DNA of 30,900 nucleotides from a virus. The stretch is taken from positions 1 to 30,900 of IMG/VR virus record IMGVR_UViG_3300035670_000923, one strand, 5' to 3'. Both the position numbers and the translations under genes were made by a program. Positions 8,433 to 13,889 of this stretch are shown piece after piece; position 1 is the stretch's first letter; each line of letters starts with the position of its first letter. The notes under the pieces are model-generated. The model was not told the DNA's origin, did no database searches, and saw only the letters and a program-made list of their open reading frames with translations.

Positions 8433-8800
8433 AGCCCCAGCCCCTTTCTAATCTCTTCGGATATCTTACTCATGGCTTCATTTTTAGATTTTTCATATCC
8501 CCTACCCATAAAGGGATTAGCTTTAATGTGGACCGTTCCAAATTCTATAAACTTGCCATAAAAACCATCATTCCCCGGGCCTACTTCCACATGTTTCATC
8601 CCATCTTTGGTTTTCACACCAGAGGTTTTAATGCTTTTCTTAAGGGTTCCTGAGCGGACAGGTGCTTCATTTTTAATGGCATCTTCCACCACACTGCCGG
8701 CTTCTCTTAAGGCTTTATTCTCCACCCTTTTACTCTGATCACCTAACTTTTGAAGTTCTGATAGAAGCTCTTCAACTCCTTCAAGTTCCATCTTAGCCAC
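8429..8800 (-). CDS. HK97 gp10-like head-tail joining / tail component (123 aa)
   Basis: The motif series ELLSELQKLGD, AGSVVEDAIKNEAPVRSGTL, KKSIKTSG, and YGKFIEFGTVHIKANPFM is diagnostic of the HK97 gp10-like family, which works at the head-tail interface. The start is a GTG with GGAGG nine bases upstream; the ATG three codons later is too far from it. It overlaps the end of the head closure gene by eight bases. Length and order are normal for the family. Confidence 0.9.
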   Translation of the reverse strand: MAKMELEGVEELLSELQKLGDQSKRVENKALREAGSVVEDAIKNEAPVRSGTLKKSIKTSGVKTKDGMKHVEVGPGNDGFYGKFIEFGTVHIKANPFMGRGYEKSKNEAMSKISEEIRKGLGL

Positions 8801-9119
8801 TAGGCATCACCTCCTGGCTCCTAATTTCAATCCACTTATTTTTATACTTAATATTATCGATTGCGATGATGTTATAGCGTTTCTCATTAAAGAGAATTAC
8901 CATAGAAGGCTCAATCCCTTTTACATAACGAACTGTAAACTTAACCGTATGCTCTGCCTGCACCTGAGCCGCTTCGTAAAACTCTCTACCATGAAGATGG
9001 CTTGCTGCGGCCCACACCGTCTTTACATCTTCCCATGTTTCTATTTCAAAACCATTTTCATTCAAGGTGACGTTTTTCTTTTGAAAGGTAATCCGATGTC
9101 TTAATTCTCCAATCTCCAT
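8793..9119 (-). CDS. Phage head closure protein (108 aa)
   Basis: The product begins MEIGELRHRITFQKKNVTLN and continues with FEIETWEDVKTVWAA and HGREFYEAAQVQAEHTVKF, the signature of the head-tail joining / head closure family (SPP1 gp16 and HK97-like stoppers). It closes the head after packaging and docks the tail. The ATG lies four bases after the stop of the connector gene. A longer reading from 9209 would overlap the connector gene almost completely and has no ribosome-binding site, so I reject it. Confidence 0.9.
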   Translation of the reverse strand: MEIGELRHRITFQKKNVTLNENGFEIETWEDVKTVWAAASHLHGREFYEAAQVQAEHTVKFTVRYVKGIEPSMVILFNEKRYNIIAIDNIKYKNKWIEIRSQEVMPSG

Positions 9120-9123
9120 AGCA

Positions 9124-9396
9124 TCACCAGCTTTCTTTTCTGTAAGGACTAAGAAGCCTTTTGATGACATCAAGGGTAGTTTTAAAGCCTTCTCCTTCCC
9201 TTTTTTCATACATTGAAGCTATGGAAAATAGGACCGCATTTTTCACAAGCTCTGGAACTTCGTCAAAATCTGTTAATGGGTATCTTAGGATCCCTTCACA
9301 AAGCTCTACCGATGCTTGGATAAGACCAAGAATTAAATCGTCTTCTTCATCGCCATCGATTCTTAAATATAATTTAACTTCATCAAGTTCTAGCAT
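9124..9396 (-). CDS. Head-tail connector protein, gp6-like (90 aa)
   Basis: The sequence LELDEVKLYLRIDGDEEDD, then LILGLIQASVELCEGIL and AVLFSIASMYEKREG, is typical of the short helical gp6-like connectors (possible DNA-packaging family) that extend the portal. Length is about 90 residues, as usual. AGGTGA is placed four bases before the ATG. It lies between the capsid and head closure genes, as in HK97-type modules. Confidence 0.9.
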   Translation of the reverse strand: MLELDEVKLYLRIDGDEEDDLILGLIQASVELCEGILRYPLTDFDEVPELVKNAVLFSIASMYEKREGEGFKTTLDVIKRLLSPYRKESW

Positions 9397-9404
9397 CTTT
9401 TCAC

Positions 9405-9587
9405 CTACCCATCGGTTTTAGATTTGGTAGTAGTGCTGGCTTTCTTTGGCGGTTCTTTTCCTTTTACTTCTGTAGCCACACCAGCTTCAATCCATTCTTT
9501 TGCCTTTTTATCTTCCAGCTCTACTTCATCACCTTTTTTATAGCTAAAGTCTAATCCTGAAAGGGATGTCTTTAATTTTACTTTCAC
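9405..9587 (-). CDS. Small phage head-module protein, function unknown (60 aa)
   Basis: The probable start is a GTG (MKVKLKTSLSGLDFSYKKGD) with AGGTGA well spaced upstream. The sequence suggests a small beta-barrel of SH3 type (SYKKGDEVELEDKKAKEWIE followed by GVATEV), then a Lys/Pro/Thr-rich tail that is probably disordered. Small proteins of this sort are common right after the capsid gene in Firmicute phages and are often called head fibre or hypothetical. I can give no firm role. Confidence 0.6.
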   Translation of the reverse strand: MKVKLKTSLSGLDFSYKKGDEVELEDKKAKEWIEAGVATEVKGKEPPKKASTTTKSKTDG

Positions 9588-9616
9588 CCATCTCACCTCT
9601 ACTTTCTTTAAAACCC

Positions 9617-9652
9617 TTAAAGAGAGGCATAAAAAAAAAGACCTCTCTTTAA
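9617..9652 (-). terminator. Hairpin after the major capsid gene, terminator or attenuator
   Basis: Two perfectly complementary 11-base arms (9617-9627 and 9642-9652) enclose a 14-base A/T loop. A competing shorter stem, AAGAC / GTCTT on the minus strand, would be followed by nine consecutive T residues (9631-9639). It lies between the capsid gene and the next small gene, where many phages reduce expression after the capsid. Confidence 0.55.
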
Positions 9653-9683
9653 AAGTCTTGGGGTATTCTAACTATTGCTTTTT

Positions 9684-10874
9684 CTAAGCAGACTTCATCG
9701 TTAGTACCTTCACTGCTTCAGGAAGGATTAACTTTCCATCTACCCTTTGGTAAGCCCTAAAACCTACTTGCCCACTTGCAGCATAAAGCTCACTCAGTCT
9801 TTGGAAGGATCTACCCTGTCTATCTGCAATCCAGTAGTAGGAGTAATCTCCAAAGGCTAGTGCCTTTTCTCCTGCAGCAATCTCTGGCATAAAGGTTGAA
9901 GTTTTCACCGGGTTATTTAAAATCTTATCCGGAACTCCCACCTGTACAGATGGCTGCCAGATATATTGCCCGTTGTCATCCTTAAGCTTTCTGATGGCCT
10001 TGGCAGTGCTGTCATTTAGTAACCATGTGGCATTTTTTCTATAAGGCTCTCTTAGTGAATGCCAAAGGTCAATCACCTCATCAAAGGTAATGGCATCTGC
10101 CACAACACTTGTCACCCCAACTTGTGCGGAGTTAAGAACTCCCGTTGGCTTATTGGTTCCATTCCCTTTAATAAAGGCCTCCTCTTCAGCTGCACCAATA
10201 CGTCTGGCAAACTCTGTGGCGATATAGTTTTCAAGATTAAAGACGCTGTCATTTAGAAGTTCCTCTGAAACCTTGATAATGGTTCCAAGCTTATGGGCAC
10301 CTAAAATCACTTGGCTAAAGGTATCGTCACTTTCAGTAAAGGCTCCACCCTCTTCAATCCATGAAGCCGTTCCCTTAGAAGATACCACCGGAATCTGTCT
10401 GTCTCCATAGGATGTAGTGATAACCTTAGCAAGGGTTCTCATAATATTGGCATCGTTTAGAGCCTGAATTAAGGTGGCTTCAAATTCATCGGGAACAAGG
10501 TAGCCCCCTTCAGAATCCTGACCAATACGAAGGGCATTTTCTGCCCCAAAGCTCCCTTTACTTCTCATGGCATTCCAGAAGGCATTTTTGTATTCCTTAG
10601 ATCCTTTACCCTTTCTTTCCGGCTCGTCTGGATTCATAGGGTTAGATGCGATAGGGTTACTTGTTGCCCTTGAAAGTTCTAAATCAAGTGCAGCTTGCCT
10701 TTCTAATCGCTCCACCTCTTTTCCAAGGGCCACGACCTCTGCTTCCATCTTTTCATAGACTGCTTCATCCTCTGGTGCAATCAGACCATCTTTTCCACGT
10801 TTTTCATCGAGAAATGCCTTCGCATCTTCCCATACCTTAGCTCTTTTTTCACGTAATTCTAAAATTCTATTCAT
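9684..10874 (-). CDS. Major capsid protein, HK97 family (396 aa)
   Basis: The N-terminal about 75 residues are a highly charged coiled coil (LELREKRAKVWEDAKAFLDE, VVALGKEVERLERQAALDL), the HK97 delta/scaffold domain removed by the head protease. The shell domain begins near EGGYLVPDEFEATLIQAL and continues with ITTSYGDRQIPVVSSKGTA, GAFTESDDTFSQVILGAHK, TIIKVSEELLNDS, and AEEEAFIKGNGTNKPTGVLN, all hallmarks of the HK97 fold. Length fits an uncleaved precursor of this family. The gene follows the protease, in the standard order. The cleavage site is not exactly assignable. Confidence 0.95.
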   Translation of the reverse strand: MNRILELREKRAKVWEDAKAFLDEKRGKDGLIAPEDEAVYEKMEAEVVALGKEVERLERQAALDLELSRATSNPIASNPMNPDEPERKGKGSKEYKNAFWNAMRSKGSFGAENALRIGQDSEGGYLVPDEFEATLIQALNDANIMRTLAKVITTSYGDRQIPVVSSKGTASWIEEGGAFTESDDTFSQVILGAHKLGTIIKVSEELLNDSVFNLENYIATEFARRIGAAEEEAFIKGNGTNKPTGVLNSAQVGVTSVVADAITFDEVIDLWHSLREPYRKNATWLLNDSTAKAIRKLKDDNGQYIWQPSVQVGVPDKILNNPVKTSTFMPEIAAGEKALAFGDYSYYWIADRQGRSFQRLSELYAASGQVGFRAYQRVDGKLILPEAVKVLTMKSA

Positions 10875-10886
10875 GATCCATTCCTC

Positions 10887-11615
10887 CTATTTTAAAAGTT
10901 CTAGCCTTTTGGCTAAATGTTTGTATTCAGTTCCCTTTTCTGTTGGCTCAGTTTCAGCTTCAATTACTTTTTCTTCTTTATTCTTTAGTGGCTTTACCCT
11001 TTGAAACTTTCCTAAGAAGTTATTGGTTACTGTCACCTTGTCAAAGATAAAGCTTGCAGTAACATTTTCAGAAGCTACTGACTCTTGATACAATACTTCA
11101 TCACAAAACTTAAGCTCTAAGGCTTTTCCAGCACTCATCCAGGTTTCCCTGTCCATCATTTGGGATATCTTGTTTCTAGGTAGCCCTGTTTTGGTTTCAT
11201 AGGCATTGATGATCCCTTCTTTCACTTCTGAAAGTATCTCGATACCACGCTTCATGTCCGTCGCTTCCCCCCACACAATTGTGGATGGATTGTGGATCAT
11301 TAGCATGGCCGTGGGAGACATGTACACCTTATCACCAGCCATGGCAATAACTGATGCGGCACTGGCTGCAATGCCATCGATTTTTACAGTGACCTTGCCT
11401 TTGTATTCCTTAAGCATGGTGTAAATCTGTGATGCCGCAAATACATCGCCACCTGGCGAGTTAATCCAAAGGGTGATATCATCATCTGCTTCTTCAAGCT
11501 CTGCTTTAAATTCCCTAGGAGACACTTCATCATCCCACCAGCTTTCTTGGGCGATATATCCATCGAGATAAAGTGTTCTCCCCTCTTCGTTTTTCACCCA
11601 GTTCCAAAATTTCAT
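10887..11615 (-). CDS. ClpP-like head maturation protease, S14 family (242 aa)
   Basis: This is the prohead protease that trims the capsid precursor. It has the ClpP fold: ITLWINSPGGDVFAASQIY, the nucleophile region DGIAASAASVIAMAG with the catalytic Ser, the His region MLMIHNPST, and DRETWMSAGKALELKFCDEV carrying the usual third-residue region. The C-terminal about 50 residues are charged and variable. GGAGGG precedes the ATG at a ten-base distance, and the gene begins right after the portal stop. Portal, protease, capsid is the classic HK97 order. Confidence 0.93.
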   Translation of the reverse strand: MKFWNWVKNEEGRTLYLDGYIAQESWWDDEVSPREFKAELEEADDDITLWINSPGGDVFAASQIYTMLKEYKGKVTVKIDGIAASAASVIAMAGDKVYMSPTAMLMIHNPSTIVWGEATDMKRGIEILSEVKEGIINAYETKTGLPRNKISQMMDRETWMSAGKALELKFCDEVLYQESVASENVTASFIFDKVTVTNNFLGKFQRVKPLKNKEEKVIEAETEPTEKGTEYKHLAKRLELLK

Positions 11616-12851
11616 CTAGGCTTTCCCTCCTTCCTCATCATTGTTTACATCCTTCTTCGCATAGGCCCCAATGTCTTCAAGCTTAAGCATATTACCATTC
11701 ACCGCATAGACATCACCGTGTTCAATGGTATTTAAGTCTTCTAGCTCCCTGACATCGTTAGGGCTTAAGAAGCCATTTTGAATACCAATGCTGTAGCCTT
11801 CCATTCTTGTCTTGTAGTCTCCACGAAGAAGTCCTTCTACATTGTGCTTTATAAAGTAATCCTTCTTTTCAGAAGGAGATAACAGGGATTTTTTCATGGC
11901 CATCTCCCAGCGAGAAAGCCATGGGGTTAGTGTGTATTTCACAAACTCTAAACTCTGCTGCTCTATATTAGAAAAACTGGATTTCTCAAGATCTCCAATC
12001 ATATGAGGTGGCACTCTAAAAATACGGGCGATTTCATTAAGCTGAAATTTTCTCGTCTGTAAAAACTGTGCCTGCTCCGGCGGTATTCCAATAGGCTTAA
12101 AGCTCATGCCTTCCTCTAAAACAGCTACCTTATGGGCATTACCACTACCGGCATAGACACTGTTCCAGCTTTTTCTCACCCTTTCAGGATCTTTTAGGAT
12201 TCCTGGATGCTCTAATACTCCACCGGGATTAGCTCCGTTATTGAAAAAGTTAGCACCATATTCTTCTGTGGCTATGGCCATACCGATAGCATTCTTTGCC
12301 ATGGCAATAGGAGAGTGACCTAAAAGTCCATCAAAACCTAGTCCTGGAATGTGTAGGACTTCCCAGTGTTTTAATACATGCTCCTTACCTTCTTTGGAGT
12401 AGCTATAATAAAGCTCTCCCCCTTCACTTCGGTGGACCGTCATTTTGTCAGGCATTAGAGGATAAAGAGCCATAACTTTTCCCCTACCATCACGAATCAC
12501 TTGAGCATAAGCATTTCCCCAAAGTAAAAGATGACCCATCAGTGTTTCTCTAAACACAAATGAAGTCATCTCCGGATTAGGCTCATCATGGAGTAAATGG
12601 TATAGCGGGTGGTCTACAGCTTTTTCCTTTCCCTTATCTGTCTTTTGATAGGTGTGCAGGGGAAGAGATGCAATGGTTTCTGATAAAATCCTTACACAGG
12701 CATAGACTGCTGTAGTTTGCATGGCACTTTTTTCATTGACTACTTTTCCACTTGATGTAGGGCCAAAGAAAAACTGGTAGGCACTTTGCCACATGCTGTT
12801 TTTAGGGTCTGCCCTAGACCTAAATAGTTTTGATAATACGGGTATTTTCAA
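11616..12851 (-). CDS. Portal protein, HK97 family (411 aa)
   Basis: The segments QTTAVYACVRILSETIASLP, HPLYHLLHDEPNPEM, LLLWGNAYAQVIRDG, IPPEQAQFLQTRKFQLNEIA, and FRVPPHMIGDLEKSSFSNIE are diagnostic of HK97-type portals, the dodecameric ring through which DNA enters. The length is usual. The start is uncertain: the ATG has its GGAG 16 bases away, while a TTG six bases upstream (12857) is better placed, and a 12-codon reading frame (ATG at 12865-12867) sits at the ideal distance. Unusually, the terminase is not directly upstream: a plus-strand toxin-antitoxin module lies between them. Confidence 0.93.
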   Translation of the reverse strand: MKIPVLSKLFRSRADPKNSMWQSAYQFFFGPTSSGKVVNEKSAMQTTAVYACVRILSETIASLPLHTYQKTDKGKEKAVDHPLYHLLHDEPNPEMTSFVFRETLMGHLLLWGNAYAQVIRDGRGKVMALYPLMPDKMTVHRSEGGELYYSYSKEGKEHVLKHWEVLHIPGLGFDGLLGHSPIAMAKNAIGMAIATEEYGANFFNNGANPGGVLEHPGILKDPERVRKSWNSVYAGSGNAHKVAVLEEGMSFKPIGIPPEQAQFLQTRKFQLNEIARIFRVPPHMIGDLEKSSFSNIEQQSLEFVKYTLTPWLSRWEMAMKKSLLSPSEKKDYFIKHNVEGLLRGDYKTRMEGYSIGIQNGFLSPNDVRELEDLNTIEHGDVYAVNGNMLKLEDIGAYAKKDVNNDEEGGKA

Positions 12852-13104
12852 ATGTCATTCACTCCTTTCGCCTCAATCAATTTTGTAAATTTATCTTTTA
12901 GATTTCCTAAAACCACTTTTTTCCTTTCATGCTGTTATTACTAATCAAAAGAGCTTTAAAGAGAATTTTGCTAAAACCCAGCATATTAAAGGAATCGAGA
13001 CACTTATTTTATAGACAAGTGTCAAAATATATTTGCATTTTCAACAAATTTTTGGGTATACTATTAATAAGAAATCCCCACACAAAAAAAACAACTTATT
13101 AAAT
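12852..13104. other. Non-coding stretch between portal gene and antitoxin promoter
   Basis: There is no credible gene here. The stretch is very AT-rich. It contains a seven-base inverted repeat GACACTT / AAGTGTC (12999-13005 and 13017-13023) and, on the plus strand, a second promoter-like pair TTGCAT (13033-13038) and TATACT (13057-13062) with an 18-base spacer, upstream of the strong antitoxin promoter. No clear minus-strand promoter for the portal gene could be picked out. Confidence 0.5.
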
Positions 13105-13133
13105 TTGACAAAAGCATTGCTCTTGCATATAAT
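13105..13133 (+). promoter_or_regulatory. Consensus sigma-A promoter of the toxI antitoxin RNA
   Basis: A perfect -35 box TTGACA (13105-13110) and a perfect -10 box TATAAT (13128-13133) are separated by exactly 17 bases. Transcription should begin near 13140, just before the first antitoxin repeat. A fully consensus promoter fits the need for constant excess antitoxin RNA in type III systems. Confidence 0.9.
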
Positions 13134-13142
13134 ATAAGTAAC

Positions 13143-13268
13143 TAATGCAGGATGATTCGCCATCCTTAATCGTGCGAAGTTTAATGCAGGGCGATTCGCC
13201 ACCCTTAATGAGCGAGGTTTAATGCAGGGTGATTCACTACCCTTATAATTAATGTGAGGTTTAATGCA
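13143..13268 (+). ncRNA. toxI: ToxI-like antitoxin RNA repeats of a type III toxin-antitoxin system
   Basis: Three tandem units, each starting TAATGCAGG, lie at 13143-13181 (39 nt), 13182-13219 (38 nt) and 13220-13261 (42 nt), followed by a partial TAATGCA. Each unit holds a short hairpin (GGATG/CATCC, GGG/CCC, GGGT/ACCC around a GATTC core), and the bases change while pairing is kept. In type III systems such as ToxIN, the toxin cuts this transcript into single-repeat pseudoknots that then inhibit it. The repeat count, length, promoter upstream, terminator downstream and adjoining toxin gene all fit. The core CAGGGTGATTCACTACCC closely resembles, from memory, the Pectobacterium ToxI unit. 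Confidence 0.88.
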
Positions 13269-13305
13269 TTAAGGTTAGAGTTTATCTCTAGCCTTAATTC
13301 TTTGT
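13269..13305 (+). terminator. Intrinsic terminator between toxI repeats and toxN
   Basis: A 12-base stem (13269-13280 with 13286-13297; one G-T wobble, loop TTTAT) is followed by TTCTTTGTT. In ToxIN-type loci a leaky terminator in this exact place keeps antitoxin RNA in excess over toxin mRNA. Confidence 0.85.
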
Positions 13306-13318
13306 TAGGGGGATTTTT

Positions 13319-13831
13319 ATGGGTAAATTAAAATTTTATGATATTCATAAAGAATACATAAGCTATCTTAAAAAGTTTGATCACCAGATTCCAGAAATTG
13401 AATACGATAATAATAGTAAATTTTTTTGTGGAATCGTTTTAGAAATCAATGGTTTCAATTATTACGCCCCCATAACTTCTTTTAATAAACAACAACGTAC
13501 AAATTTTGTTATTTTGGATAAGGGTAGGCCTATTAGTTCAATTCGTTTTAGTTTCATGGTACCTGCATCCGAACCTTTTATCACCCTAACAGACTTCTCT
13601 AGCAAGCCACAGAAATATAAAGACCTTGTAAATGCAGAAGTCAAATACTGTAATCAAAACATTACTGCAATATATAAAAAAGCCAAGGAAGTTTATAAAA
13701 TAGGGATTAATAAAAAGCACCCTCTAAATCACACATGTTGTGATTTCAAATTATTAGAAGAAAAAAGTTTAATATATAATAACACCATGAAAGAGATCGC
13801 TGTATCTAAAGAAGATGAGTCTATTGATTAA
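13319..13831 (+). CDS. toxN: Type III toxin, ToxN/AbiQ-family endoribonuclease (170 aa)
   Basis: The protein begins with FYDIHKEYISYLKKFDHQIP and continues with FFCGIVLEINGFNYYAPITS, RFSFMVPASEPFITL and FKLLEEKSLIYNN. These correspond in order to the conserved stretches of ToxN and AbiQ (Y..YLK.FD, GIVLEI.G..Y.APLTS, FM.P, F.LLEEK). The Thr-Ser after API matches the catalytic region of that family. Length (about 170) is normal. GGGGGA is six bases before the ATG. It is the only convincing plus-strand gene here and is controlled by the upstream repeat RNA and terminator. Such systems act as abortive-infection defences against other phages. It converges with the terminase gene, leaving only 58 bases between stops. 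Confidence 0.9.
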   Translation: MGKLKFYDIHKEYISYLKKFDHQIPEIEYDNNSKFFCGIVLEINGFNYYAPITSFNKQQRTNFVILDKGRPISSIRFSFMVPASEPFITLTDFSSKPQKYKDLVNAEVKYCNQNITAIYKKAKEVYKIGINKKHPLNHTCCDFKLLEEKSLIYNNTMKEIAVSKEDESID

Positions 13832-13889
13832 TAGGCTCTTTTATTATGTTCTAACAATCCAGCGTTGCTGTTAAGGTATATTAAGAAAT

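Noticed and set aside
8793-9209. Longer 138-residue version of the head closure protein
   Set aside because: Its extra N-terminus lies fully within the connector gene; the family start is MEIGELRHRI at 9119.
13143-13268. Possible small CRISPR array
   Set aside because: Units are contiguous with no unique spacers, vary in length, and lie between a promoter and a terminator in front of a ToxN-like gene; no cas genes.
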